A stretch of 38,117 nt of DNA, from contig CALBXO010000901.1 of the NCBI GenBank assembly GCA_937890335.1, positions 1 to 38,117 on the forward strand. The letters are read 5' to 3'. Shown in pieces: positions 1 to 8,768 of the stretch. The DNA is from an uncultured Pseudomonadota bacterium (lineage in GTDB: Bacteria; Myxococcota_A; Bradymonadia; Bradymonadales; GCA-2716585). The notes beneath the pieces are model-generated. The model was not told the origin of the DNA and ran no database searches. It saw only the letters and a program-made list of their open reading frames with translations. How positions within the stretch are numbered: the first letter of the stretch is position 1; each line of letters starts with the position of its first letter. Both the position numbers and the translations under genes were made by a program.

Positions 1-182
1 GCGTCAAGCGCCGGCCGCGCCGAAGGAGATCTGGAGGGGGGTGAGATCTGGCGGCCGCCGTGGGCGCTGCACCTCCCGGTCGCGCCGGTGCGGCGGCTGT
101 ACTCTGCCCGGCGAAGCCGTCATGTTAGGCGCACGCACAGATGCACGAAGTACGCTGTACTCTCTCGAACAATGAAGACGAC
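1..182. other. left-edge non-coding stretch, no assignable gene
   Basis: No recognisable gene lies here. One frame reads an Arg-rich run from the edge to a TGA at 42-44, which could be the tail of a gene entering from the left, but thirteen residues are too few to judge. The rest is the leader of the molybdopterin lipoprotein gene. I see no convincing -35/-10 pair, and only a weak purine stretch (GAAGACGAC) before its ATG at 183. Confidence 0.4.
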
Positions 183-1553
183 ATGCCATTGACCAGACGC
201 GGGTTCCTTGGAGGAACCCTGGGGACCAGCCTGACCTTGATGTTCGGCTGTGGTGACGAGGACGCCGGCAACGGTGGGTCCAACAACGGGTTCGCCAACA
301 ACGGCGCCAACAACGGTGCCAACAACGGTGCCAACAACGGTGCCAACAACGGCGGCAACAATGGCGTCAACAATGGCGCCAACAACGGCGCCAACAACGG
401 CGCCAACAATGGCGCCAACAATGGCGAGAACAACGGCGCCAACAACGGCGCGAACAACGGCGGCAACAACGGCGAGATAGAGTGCCACGACGCGTTCGTC
501 GGTGGGACGATGCTCGGCGTTGCCTCGTTCGTTGGTGAGTACGAGGGGCGGTTTGAACAGCGGACCGGTCGCGGCCACGACGGGCGCCTCCTGACAAACC
601 TGTCCAAGATCGAGCCCGGCACGACCGCCGTATCCAACGACACGTTCTACATCCGCACGCACTACCCGGACCAGATTGACCCAGACCTGCCCTGGACGAT
701 TCAGATCGGTGGTCTGGTGGAGGAGGAGGTGACTCTGGCCATCGAGGACATTCTCCCGATGGCCGAGCCGCAGGGAAACTACGTCCTCGAGTGTTCGGGC
801 AACACGTACCACGGCAGCTTTGGACTGCTGAGTGCCGCGGATTGGGGCGGCGTGTCGCTGCTGGACATCTTCCAGATGGTGGACATCAAACCCGAGGCGA
901 CGCGCGTCCTTATCTCCGGGTTTGACGAGCACTCGCACGTCAGCACGCACTCCATGCCGACCGCCAGCTGGGTGTTTACGCTGGAGGAGATTGAGGAGGC
1001 GGGAGGGTTCCTCGCCACGACGATGAATGGCGTACCGGTGCCGCCGGATCACGGCCAGCCCGTGCGGCTGTACATGCCCAATTGGTACGGCTGCTGCAAC
1101 ATCAAATGGGTCAACGAGATCCGCTTCGTGGACGACTCTGAGCCGGCCACGCTGCAGATGCAGGAGTTCGCCCAGCGGACGCACCAACGCGGTGTCCCGA
1201 CCATGGCGCGGGACTACGTGCCGGCCACGATGAACCAGTCAGCGATGCCCATCCGGGTCGAGAAATGGCGCGTGGATGGTGAGCTGCTCTACCGGATCAT
1301 CGGGATCATGTGGGGTGGGTTTGAGGTCACCAACGACCTGCTCATTCGCTTTGACCCTCGGGAGTTCTGGGCAGACGTGGACGTGTGTCCGGGCATGAAA
1401 GACAACAATGGCTGGACGGTGTGGCAGCACGCTTGGAAGCCGTTCCGGGTCGGTGAACACACGATCGCGATGCAGATCGACAACGCCAACGTGCCCACCA
1501 ACCGTCTGGACGGCGGCTGGTACGAGCGTCGCGTGTTCATCGACGAGATCTGA
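183..1553 (+). CDS. Tat-exported molybdopterin (sulfite-oxidase fold) lipoprotein with NNG linker
   Basis: The product is predicted to be a 456-residue periplasmic or membrane-tethered oxidoreductase of the sulfite oxidase/YedY-like molybdopterin-binding family. The start at 183 puts the twin-arginine motif TRRGFL at residues 4-9, followed by a hydrophobic stretch and a lipobox-like FGC (Cys23); an upstream in-frame ATG at 141 would add 14 polar residues before it. Residues about 33-97 are an Asn-Asn-Gly linker with 16 NNG units. The catalytic domain follows: VLECSGN carries the expected cofactor-ligand cysteine (Cys204), and the C-terminal half (from about residue 340) fits the Mo-co dimerisation domain. 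The substrate cannot be read from sequence. No haem or cytochrome partner such as YedZ lies in the window. The gene converges on 1567-2184 with a 13-nt gap. The family call is firm; the physiological reaction is unknown. Confidence 0.88.
   Translation: MPLTRRGFLGGTLGTSLTLMFGCGDEDAGNGGSNNGFANNGANNGANNGANNGANNGGNNGVNNGANNGANNGANNGANNGENNGANNGANNGGNNGEIECHDAFVGGTMLGVASFVGEYEGRFEQRTGRGHDGRLLTNLSKIEPGTTAVSNDTFYIRTHYPDQIDPDLPWTIQIGGLVEEEVTLAIEDILPMAEPQGNYVLECSGNTYHGSFGLLSAADWGGVSLLDIFQMVDIKPEATRVLISGFDEHSHVSTHSMPTASWVFTLEEIEEAGGFLATTMNGVPVPPDHGQPVRLYMPNWYGCCNIKWVNEIRFVDDSEPATLQMQEFAQRTHQRGVPTMARDYVPATMNQSAMPIRVEKWRVDGELLYRIIGIMWGGFEVTNDLLIRFDPREFWADVDVCPGMKDNNGWTVWQHAWKPFRVGEHTIAMQIDNANVPTNRLDGGWYERRVFIDEI
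279..473 (+). repeat. 12-bp tandem repeat encoding Asn-Asn-Gly-X linker
   Basis: Sixteen copies of a 12-bp unit close to AACAACGGCGCC encode NNG followed mostly by Ala, with occasional Gly, Val or Glu. The units differ mainly in third positions (GGT/GGC, AAC/AAT), so the tract is homogeneous at DNA level and not only at protein level. It lies between the Tat/lipobox signal and the catalytic domain and probably forms a flexible tether. Such a tract can change length by slippage or unequal recombination. Confidence 0.9.
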
Positions 1554-1566
1554 GGCAGTGGGCAGC

Positions 1567-2184
1567 TCAGCGGGCGGCTTCGGCGCCCCGCGTCTGGCAG
1601 ATTCTTGCGGCCTCCTGCGCGCCCTCTGACAGGGCGCACGCTCCGCTTCCCCGACAGGCTTCCACGTAGGACCAGCACTCACCGTAGCTACGGCTCGCCG
1701 TTGCCTCCAGCTCGTCAGCCTTGCTGTCGATTGCCTCCCGGTAGATGCCGATCTGCTCCGGAGTCAGGCCCGGCGGGGTCTCGCTGTCCCTGAGCGCCTG
1801 CGCCAGATCCCAGGCCAGGCTCCCCTCGAAGTGCCAGCCGCGCACGACCATCGAAGGATCGCCAGAGGACTTCAGTCGGGTGAGTGACGGCCGGGCCGCG
1901 AACAGCACCTCAACCCGTTGCTGGAGTGTGCGGGTCATCGTTTCGGTCGGCATGCGCAACGGCATGGCCGCGGCCTGGTCGCGCAGCTCCACGAGGCGCT
2001 CAAGCGCGGCTGTGTCCGTTTTGGGCTCGGGCTGGGCGGAGGGCTCCGTCCACTTGTCCGGGGCGGCACCCGACGATATCAGCAGGCGGCTCTTGGGCTC
2101 TTGCTCCATGGCCGGTGCTGGGTTGGCGCAGCCAGCGACGGCGCAGAGCCCGAGCCCGATCAAAAGCATCAGCGTGTTCCTCAT
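1567..2184 (-). CDS. small lipoprotein of unknown function in kinase operon
   Basis: The product is a 205-residue predicted lipoprotein. Residues 1-18 form a classic signal (Met-Arg-Asn, then Leu/Ile-rich) ending in VAGC with Cys19 as the lipid-modified residue. The mature part is Pro/Glu-rich up to about residue 50, then mostly predicted helix, and it ends with a segment holding four cysteines (GECWSYVEACRGSGACA and a later ICQ) that could form disulfides. I do not recognise the family. Its ATG overlaps the stop of the upstream kinase gene as ATGA, so translation is probably coupled and the lipoprotein is made together with the kinase. The open frame continues far upstream, but that part lies inside the kinase gene, so the ATG at 2184 is preferred. 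A role as an envelope partner of the kinase is inference only. Confidence 0.8.
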   Translation of the reverse strand: MRNTLMLLIGLGLCAVAGCANPAPAMEQEPKSRLLISSGAAPDKWTEPSAQPEPKTDTAALERLVELRDQAAAMPLRMPTETMTRTLQQRVEVLFAARPSLTRLKSSGDPSMVVRGWHFEGSLAWDLAQALRDSETPPGLTPEQIGIYREAIDSKADELEATASRSYGECWSYVEACRGSGACALSEGAQEAARICQTRGAEAAR

Positions 2185-5100
2185 GTCGGCTCCCAAGAGG
2201 CGTAGTTGTGACGGCTGGCCAACTCCGCGCGCTCCTCGTCGTGGTCGGTGTGCCCCAGGAACCGGGCCACGGCAAGGACACGGTAGCGGTGGTAGGGCAC
2301 TTGGGCCGTGCGGCTCTTGTGAAGCGCCTGGTCGAGGTGCGCGACCTTGCCGCGCGCATCCCCGCGGTTGTGGGCTGCGAGGGCCTGCCAGGCGTGGACG
2401 AGGCAGGCTTCGTAGTCTGGGGCGGAATCGATGAGATCCTCGGCCGCCTTGGACACGGCCTCCGCGGCGTGGACCGCGGACTCGGGGGAACACGCGGCGG
2501 CTTCCAGCAGTGGCAGGTTCCACATGGCTCTGTGCCACGAGGACATCTGGCATCCGGCGGTGTGCATGGCTGCGGTCCTCTGCGTGACATGCTCCACGAC
2601 CGCGCGGTACTCCGAGCGCCCGCACAGCACGGCGAGCTGGGCGACCTCGAGGTTGAAGCGCGACTGGGTCACCGGCTCCTCGGCCACGCATTCGCGCCAC
2701 TGATCAAGCAACTCAGCAGCGACATCGATCTGGCCCTGTTCGAGGAGCCGAAACACATGGACCTGGGCGCCGCGACTGTAGCGAACGATGTTGTCCGAGC
2801 CCGCCGCAATGAGTTCGCCGCCAAGCTCCAGCGCGCGTTGCGAATCGCCCGCGTAGTGGCACGCCAGGATCAGCCAGTGTCGCGCCATGAAGCCGTCGTA
2901 TTCGTCGTAGCGCCCGCGCAGTCTGGCCTGCCGGACGACGTTCTCCAGCTGGGCGCGCGCCTCTTTCCAGCGACCCGCGATCCAGTTCACAAATCCCCTG
3001 ATGCCGGCGATGCGCATCTCGAGGGCAGGGTCGTCGCAGTTGCTGGCGAGCGCGGCGGCCTCTTCCAGCATGGTTGTCGCCTTGTCGAATCGGTTGGCTG
3101 AGCGCGATGCGATGGACAGAAACGCGGCCTCGAGGCAGCGGTCCATGGCACGGCAGCGGTCGTCGGAACAGCGCCGAGCGGTGAGCTGGTAGCGCATCTG
3201 TGCCTCGGCCATGTACAGCGGTCGGACCATCGCGAAGTCCGTGAAGATGTGCTCGAAGAGCAGCAACCGGGCACGGTCCGCGTGGGAGGGGGCGCGGCGC
3301 AGCATCCTGGCGTCGGGGAGCAGGGACCACGCCTTGATGCGAACGCGAAGCTGCGTCAACGTCCGGACCGCCTCCTCCGGTGTGCGGCGCAGCGTAAGGC
3401 CCAACGTCCCGAGCAGACGTTCGAAGAGCTCCTCGCCCTCGTGCAGCCGTCCGGCGCGGATCTGGCTGCCCGCCAGCTCCACGCTGGTGGTGAACCGAAG
3501 CGCCGCGAACTCATCTGATCCATCCGGGAAGGTCAGCTCGTCGTTGCCGCCCACGGCGTCAATGGCAGCTTCGAGCGCGGTGTGGGACGCCGCTGTGTCC
3601 CCCATCAGACCTCTGAGCTCCGCCAACCGGCGCCATGTCCGTGCGATCTCCAGGCCACCGATGTCGCGGGATGCGAGCGCCGCCGCGTACAAATCCGAAG
3701 CGGCCTCCCAGGCGAGGCGATCCGCGGCCTCCTCGGCGGCGATGCAGCCGTATTTCCAGGCGCGGCCCAGGTCCTGGGCCGCGTCCCAGTGGAAGTAGAG
3801 AGCGTCGGCGGGCAGGCGGGCGTCGGGGTCCTCGAGTGCCGTGAGCTCCAACGCCAGGCCGATGGCCTTGTGGCGGGCAACGATCTCGTCATCGGTCATG
3901 CGATCCTGTATCGCCTCGCGATGGTACCGGTGCGCGATCTCGATGTTGATGGTACCCAGAGATGGCAGATCGTCGGAGCTGAGGTCTGGCGCCGGTGGGT
4001 TCACGATGTGAACCAGATGCGCGTCGGCCAGGGCGTCCGCCGCCTGGAAGAATACCGCCGCAGGCAGCCCCGCAGCGGTCCGCACGGTGGGTAGCGCCAA
4101 CGGGCCGCGACACACAGAGACCAACTCCAGGACCAGGGTCTCGTTCGCGCCGAGCCGTTCGATGCGTGCGTCGAAGAGCGAGCCTGGGGTGCTGTCGCCA
4201 AACAACGGGATTCCCGCGAGCGCGCTGTGGGACAACTCCTGCGCGAGCAGCAGGTTGCCGCCGGCGACGGCGGCGACGGCGTTGCGGATCTCCGGCGAAT
4301 CGACCCCGTGGGCAAGGACAGCGTTCGCGACGGCGTCCGGTGGCAGCGGGTTCAGCTGGATGGTGTCGGTGGCGTTGATCGGCAGCGCCGGGGCCGTTTT
4401 GACGTCCCTGACGCTGACGCAGACGAGCAGCGGCGTGCGCAGATTGCTGCGCAGGACCTCGGCCAGCAACAGCGCATCCTCGGCGCCGCTCCATTCCCAA
4501 TCGTCGATACACAGCATCACGGGGCGCCGCCTGGCCGCGGCGCCAATCAGGCGGGCGACCGCTTCGAGCGCAACCGCGCGCGTGCTGCGGCTGTCGAGCT
4601 TCTTGGGTTCGGGGGCCTTGGACGGGTCCTGCCAGAGTCGGGTCAGCGGCAACCGGAGCACCGCGAACACGCGCGCCGCGTCGGCGAGGGGACGCGCCAG
4701 CGGTAGGAGATCGGACAGCGGCCAGGTCTGCAGCTCGGCACAGAGTCGATCGACGAGCGGATCAAACGTACGGTAGGGGACAACCTCACGCTCGTAGCAC
4801 CGACCCTGGAGGACGGTGAAGCCCCAGTGGCGAGCGGTTGCGGTGGTCTCCTCCAGAAGCCGGCTCTTGCCGACTCCCGTGGGTCCCGAGAGGACGAGCC
4901 CCGACAGGCCGCCTGCGTCAGCCCGCCGCAGCGCCACGCGACAGATGGCGAGCTCGGTGGCGCGGCCCACGAGGGTCGATAGGCCTGTGATGGTCTCCGT
5001 GTCGCGGGAGGGCGTCGCGTCGAGCAGCAACGCCTCGCGGATTTGTTGCAGCGTGGGGCGATCTGACGGCGCCTTGCGCAGCATCCGCGCCACCGTCTTG

Positions 5101-5840
5101 GTCAGCGATCCCGGCAGGTCGGGCCGCAGGACACGTAGTGACGGAGGGGCTCGGTGACGGTGCGCGTCCACGATCTGGCTGGTGTTGCCACCAAACAGCG
5201 GTTCGTCGGTGAGGGCCTCGTGGATGATCACGCCAAGGCTGTACAAGTCTGCGGCGGGGGTGATGACTGCTGCGCCGGTTGCGGCCTCTGGAGAGACGTA
5301 GGCGGGTGTCCCCAGCGGCCTCTCCGGCGCCCTCTGACCGACCTCCTGCAGAATACCAAAATCGACGAGCGTCACGTCGCCATCGGGCGTCACGAGGATG
5401 TTCTGGGGCTTGAGGTCGCGGTGGACAATGCCGTTGGCGTGCAGGTGCTCGAGGGCGTCCAGAATCTGCGCCAGCAGCGGGCGCAGTGTCGTCAATTGCG
5501 CCGGACCGGTCGGGTCGCTTCCGGTGGTCTGGGCCAGATGGAGATCCAGCGTCGTCCCCTCAATGAGCTCCATGGTGAAGAAGACGTGGGGCTCGCGGAC
5601 GAAGAGGTCGTGAACCCGGACCAGGTTCCGGTGGCGCAGCTGGGAGACGATGCGAAACTCGCGCTTGAACCGGAACAGGCCATCCCAGCCGCCCGTCTGC
5701 CACGTCTTGAGGGCGACCCGCGCGCCGAGATCCCTGTCCTCCACCTCGTAGACATTGCCCATGCCGCCGGCGGCGATTCGCCGGATGAGCGTGAACCGGT
5801 CCGTGTTGCCAAACGGCAGATGGTTTTCGGGTGTGACCAT
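2181..5840 (-). CDS. Ser/Thr protein kinase with NTPase (AAA_16-like) and TPR region
   Basis: The product is a 1219-residue cytoplasmic kinase with no predicted membrane segment. The kinase domain spans about 16-275: glycine loop AAGGMGNVY (23-31), catalytic Lys45, HRDLKPQN (140-147), DFG (160-162) and a GTPAYVSPE activation segment, so all catalytic residues are present. A P-loop NTPase domain follows, with Walker A GPTGVGKS (319-326) and a Walker B-like VMLCIDDWEW. The remaining 650 or so residues are helical, TPR-like repeats typical of PknK/MalT-style signalling ATPases. The frame opens further upstream into the preceding gene, but the ATG at 5840, 28 nt after that gene's stop, starts right before the kinase domain. 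The 3' end overlaps the small lipoprotein gene as ATGA. The input signal and targets are unknown. Confidence 0.9.
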   Translation of the reverse strand: MVTPENHLPFGNTDRFTLIRRIAAGGMGNVYEVEDRDLGARVALKTWQTGGWDGLFRFKREFRIVSQLRHRNLVRVHDLFVREPHVFFTMELIEGTTLDLHLAQTTGSDPTGPAQLTTLRPLLAQILDALEHLHANGIVHRDLKPQNILVTPDGDVTLVDFGILQEVGQRAPERPLGTPAYVSPEAATGAAVITPAADLYSLGVIIHEALTDEPLFGGNTSQIVDAHRHRAPPSLRVLRPDLPGSLTKTVARMLRKAPSDRPTLQQIREALLLDATPSRDTETITGLSTLVGRATELAICRVALRRADAGGLSGLVLSGPTGVGKSRLLEETTATARHWGFTVLQGRCYEREVVPYRTFDPLVDRLCAELQTWPLSDLLPLARPLADAARVFAVLRLPLTRLWQDPSKAPEPKKLDSRSTRAVALEAVARLIGAAARRRPVMLCIDDWEWSGAEDALLLAEVLRSNLRTPLLVCVSVRDVKTAPALPINATDTIQLNPLPPDAVANAVLAHGVDSPEIRNAVAAVAGGNLLLAQELSHSALAGIPLFGDSTPGSLFDARIERLGANETLVLELVSVCRGPLALPTVRTAAGLPAAVFFQAADALADAHLVHIVNPPAPDLSSDDLPSLGTINIEIAHRYHREAIQDRMTDDEIVARHKAIGLALELTALEDPDARLPADALYFHWDAAQDLGRAWKYGCIAAEEAADRLAWEAASDLYAAALASRDIGGLEIARTWRRLAELRGLMGDTAASHTALEAAIDAVGGNDELTFPDGSDEFAALRFTTSVELAGSQIRAGRLHEGEELFERLLGTLGLTLRRTPEEAVRTLTQLRVRIKAWSLLPDARMLRRAPSHADRARLLLFEHIFTDFAMVRPLYMAEAQMRYQLTARRCSDDRCRAMDRCLEAAFLSIASRSANRFDKATTMLEEAAALASNCDDPALEMRIAGIRGFVNWIAGRWKEARAQLENVVRQARLRGRYDEYDGFMARHWLILACHYAGDSQRALELGGELIAAGSDNIVRYSRGAQVHVFRLLEQGQIDVAAELLDQWRECVAEEPVTQSRFNLEVAQLAVLCGRSEYRAVVEHVTQRTAAMHTAGCQMSSWHRAMWNLPLLEAAACSPESAVHAAEAVSKAAEDLIDSAPDYEACLVHAWQALAAHNRGDARGKVAHLDQALHKSRTAQVPYHRYRVLAVARFLGHTDHDEERAELASRHNYASWEPT

Positions 5841-5868
5841 CAGGGACCCACGCTGGCGTGCTGGACCA

Positions 5869-8703
5869 TCAACCGACTTCGAGCCCCAGGGCGCTGAGCG
5901 CGATCCCGATCCGCTGCGCTTTCTGGGGTTCCCCGGCGCTGTCCCAGAGGGCCTGCGCCAGCGAATACGCGGTACTCGCCAGCGCCCGCTGACCGGCGGA
6001 AATGGCGAGGCCCCCGGCGCGCTCGGTGCAGAAAGCCAGGTCCTGCAGGACGGGCGCGTGGCCAGCGGTGGGTGTGAAACCGCCGAGGTTTTCGGAGGCC
6101 AGCTCAAACTCGCGCTCGCCGGCGCAGGCGATGCCGAGGAGCAGGGCAATCAGCGCAGTGAGAGGGTTTCTTCCCTTGAGATCCGGCCGCGTCGCTGCGA
6201 GCTCAGCGGTCCGCTCAAGCACTGCGCGCGCGTCGGCGTACCGGTCCTGTTCAAACGCGGCGCGTGCGCAGGCGGTGAGGGCGAGGATGCACGCCGAGTA
6301 GTCGCCAGCGAGCAGCAGGTGACCAACGACAACCGGGTCATCGGCAGTGCGGGTCTGGGCCAGGAACTGGGCGCAGAGACGATGGGCGGGCGCCGTGCGC
6401 GCGTCGTCGGCCATGGCGCGCAGAGCGCTCTGGTGGGAGAGCGCATGGGTGAACTCCCAGCCGTCTTCGGTCCGGACTGCCACACCCTCATGGCACAGCG
6501 CGGACACCAGGCGGGGCGTGGGCGTGACGCCCGCGTGCGTGCACAGGGCCAACCACGTGACCTCCGGAACGCGGCGCCCGAGGATAGCGGCCAATTCCAC
6601 GGCGCGTCGGTCGCCGCGGGGACGCCTCTCCAACGTGCGTCGCAGCCGCTGCTGCCACAGCGCATGAATGTCGTCGGGGAGCTCCAGTTCGCCCGTTTGG
6701 AGCGCAAAGCTTCCGCCTCGCTGTGCGAGGACGCCGCGACCGACGAGGTCTCCGACCAATTGCACGGCGAACATGGGGTTGCCCTCGGTCCGCGCGGCGA
6801 TTTCATCCGCCAATTCGCCGTCGAGGTGCAGCATGCTGTGCACCAACTCGGCGTGCGCTGCGGGGGCCAGCGGCGGGATGTCCAGCGTGGTCGCGGCGGC
6901 GAACTCCTCGATCTGACGCAGGACCGAGCGGACGGACTCCGCGGAGAGTTGCGTGGGACGGCCGCAGGCCAGAAACAGCACCGGAATCCGCGGCCGGTTG
7001 GACAGCACATGCCGGACCCAGCGGAGCGTGGCGGCGCCGTGATGGACGTCGTCAAGGCGCACGATGATGGGTCGGGGCTGTCCGGACACCTCAAGAACCC
7101 GCGTCGCGATGCGAGCTGTGTCCGCGTCGTTGGGCTCCTCGCCCCGAGTCGGGTCCAGAAAGCTGGCCAGCGCAGCCGTCTCCTCCAGGCTGAGCCCGCC
7201 CCGCTTGACGATGGCCAGATCGAGCCGCCGATCCAGCTTGGCTCCGTGGAGGCCATGTGAGCCGAGCGCCTGCCCCACCGCGTAGCGCAGACCGTCGTAG
7301 CGACCCGTATCTCCACGATGGCGCGCGGTCCAGACCTCGGCTGATCCCAGCTCCCGCGCACGGCGGCACAACCAATCCAGGAGCGCCGTCTTGCCCGTGC
7401 CGGCCTCCCCCCGGAGAAGGATGAACTGTGCGGCGTGGGAGGTGTGCACGCTGCGCAACCGGGCCCAGAGCGTGTCCTGTATCGCGCCGCGGCCCACCAG
7501 CGCGTGGTCGCGCACGCCAAACAGCCCCAGACCCGCGCCGGCAAGGGGCGGACTTGCGTCGCGCCGTGTCCTCGGCTCCCAGTGCGCGGGAATGGGCGGC
7601 ACTTCGGAGTCCAGTTTCGCTGCCTTGCCACTGGGGGCTGGTTCGAAGAACAGGGCGTCGAGCGGGGCGGGCGCCTCCACCACGGTGTCGGCACCCGAAT
7701 CGTCGAACCGAAACGTCAGGGTCTGGAGCGCCGACGGCGTCGGTCTGCCCTGACGCACCTCGGGGAGGCCGCGCACGCTGGCGCCAGCGATTCGTTCCAG
7801 TGCGTAGGCGGCGTCGGCTGCGCATTGGAACCGCGACGAAGGCTCTTTGCGCAACAGCACCCGAACCCAGGCCTCGAGGGCTTCGGGGACCATGATCTCC
7901 GGGGTGAACGCGGGCGGCGTGGCGCTGATGTGGGCGGTGATGAGGCTGAAGATGTCGCCGCGCCAAGGGGGCGCGCCGCACACGAGGTACCAGGTCAGAC
8001 ACCCGACGGAGTACAAATCGGTCCACGGGCCGTAGTCGCGCCACAGTCCGCGCAGCTGCTCGGGCGCCATGTACTGCGGCGTGCCGCTGGAGTCCTCCGT
8101 CATGCCCGAGGTGGTGTCGCGGCTGTCGCGGGCGTGGGCGATGCCAAAATCGGTCAGGCGGACGTCGTTGGGCGCGCCATCAGGCATTCGCAGCACGTTG
8201 GCTGGCTTGAGGTCTCGGTGAATGATGCCGCGCGCGTGGGCGTGGGCCAATGCATCGAGCAGGCGCATCAAGGTGTCGCGCAGGTCGGGCCACGCAAGCG
8301 GCTCAGGGAGGCCCTTGAGCGTACCATCCCCGCGCTCCATCACCAGGTAGGGCGAGCCCTCCACCAGTTCTCCGGCGGGCGCCGCCGCCGCAGTGCTTTG
8401 GTCCAGGACGCCGCAGTCGTGGACGCGGATGATGCCCGGATGATCCAGAGCGGCGACCGCGCGCACCTCACGCGTGAACTCGTCCACATAGGTGGGGTCC
8501 TTGGCGTAGCGGGCCGTGATGACCTTGCAGGCGATGCCCAACCCGGATTGGGCGTGGTGTCCGCCCCAGACTTCACCCATTCCCCCCGAGGCAATGTGCT
8601 CGGTCAGGACAAAGGGCCCCAATGGAATGCGCGTGGTCAATGTGAGGCTCGACGGGGGATGGGCATGGCCGGATTGTAGCCGGTTTCCGCCTCTGCGCAC
8701 CAT
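5869..8703 (-). CDS. Ser/Thr protein kinase with NTPase and helical repeat region
   Basis: The product is a 944-residue predicted cytoplasmic kinase, first gene of the three-gene minus-strand operon. Kinase domain about 28-308: glycine loop ASGGMGEVW (38-46), Lys60, HRDLKPAN (162-169), DFG (185-187), GTPQYMAPE. A Pro-rich linker (about 315-395) leads to a P-loop NTPase domain with Walker A GEAGTGKT (432-439). The C-terminal 300 residues are helical and TPR-like. It resembles the kinase at 9809-13225 in the kinase core (both have GPWTDLY and GAPP at matching places) and in the linker, suggesting paralogues. The ATG at 8703 has no clear ribosome site; a longer frame reaching 8883 would run through the oppositely oriented gene at 8769 and is rejected. 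The true start could lie slightly downstream. Confidence 0.88.
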   Translation of the reverse strand: MVRRGGNRLQSGHAHPPSSLTLTTRIPLGPFVLTEHIASGGMGEVWGGHHAQSGLGIACKVITARYAKDPTYVDEFTREVRAVAALDHPGIIRVHDCGVLDQSTAAAAPAGELVEGSPYLVMERGDGTLKGLPEPLAWPDLRDTLMRLLDALAHAHARGIIHRDLKPANVLRMPDGAPNDVRLTDFGIAHARDSRDTTSGMTEDSSGTPQYMAPEQLRGLWRDYGPWTDLYSVGCLTWYLVCGAPPWRGDIFSLITAHISATPPAFTPEIMVPEALEAWVRVLLRKEPSSRFQCAADAAYALERIAGASVRGLPEVRQGRPTPSALQTLTFRFDDSGADTVVEAPAPLDALFFEPAPSGKAAKLDSEVPPIPAHWEPRTRRDASPPLAGAGLGLFGVRDHALVGRGAIQDTLWARLRSVHTSHAAQFILLRGEAGTGKTALLDWLCRRARELGSAEVWTARHRGDTGRYDGLRYAVGQALGSHGLHGAKLDRRLDLAIVKRGGLSLEETAALASFLDPTRGEEPNDADTARIATRVLEVSGQPRPIIVRLDDVHHGAATLRWVRHVLSNRPRIPVLFLACGRPTQLSAESVRSVLRQIEEFAAATTLDIPPLAPAAHAELVHSMLHLDGELADEIAARTEGNPMFAVQLVGDLVGRGVLAQRGGSFALQTGELELPDDIHALWQQRLRRTLERRPRGDRRAVELAAILGRRVPEVTWLALCTHAGVTPTPRLVSALCHEGVAVRTEDGWEFTHALSHQSALRAMADDARTAPAHRLCAQFLAQTRTADDPVVVGHLLLAGDYSACILALTACARAAFEQDRYADARAVLERTAELAATRPDLKGRNPLTALIALLLGIACAGEREFELASENLGGFTPTAGHAPVLQDLAFCTERAGGLAISAGQRALASTAYSLAQALWDSAGEPQKAQRIGIALSALGLEVG

Positions 8704-8768
8704 TGGTGCGGGAAGTTGCGCTCGTCGGCGCGGCGTTGGACACTCCGCGCATCCAGGGGAGTATTCCG
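8704..8768. promoter_or_regulatory. 65-bp divergent intergenic region between kinase operon and PilN/PilO-like gene
   Basis: This short gap must hold the promoters or leaders of both the minus-strand kinase operon and the plus-strand lipoprotein gene, unless their transcripts overlap. A strong ribosome site AGGGGAG (8755-8761) sits 7 nt before the GTG at 8769. I see no convincing -35/-10 pair for either direction, so a promoter may lie inside one of the coding regions. Shared control of the two divergent units is inferred from the spacing only. Confidence 0.4.

Noticed and set aside
120..1187. Long antisense frame with Val-Val-Gly-Ala repeats
   Set aside because: It is the reverse reading of the Asn-Asn-Gly repeat and the molybdoenzyme gene, which has clear family motifs on the plus strand.
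5841..6149. Upstream extension of the kinase at 2181-5840
   Set aside because: It runs inside the 3' end of the preceding kinase gene in another frame and shows no domain similarity.
8736..8764. TTGGAC-17-GAGTAT as promoter of the PilN/PilO-like gene
   Set aside because: The -10 match is only three of six, and the start point would lie inside the coding sequence and overlap the ribosome site.
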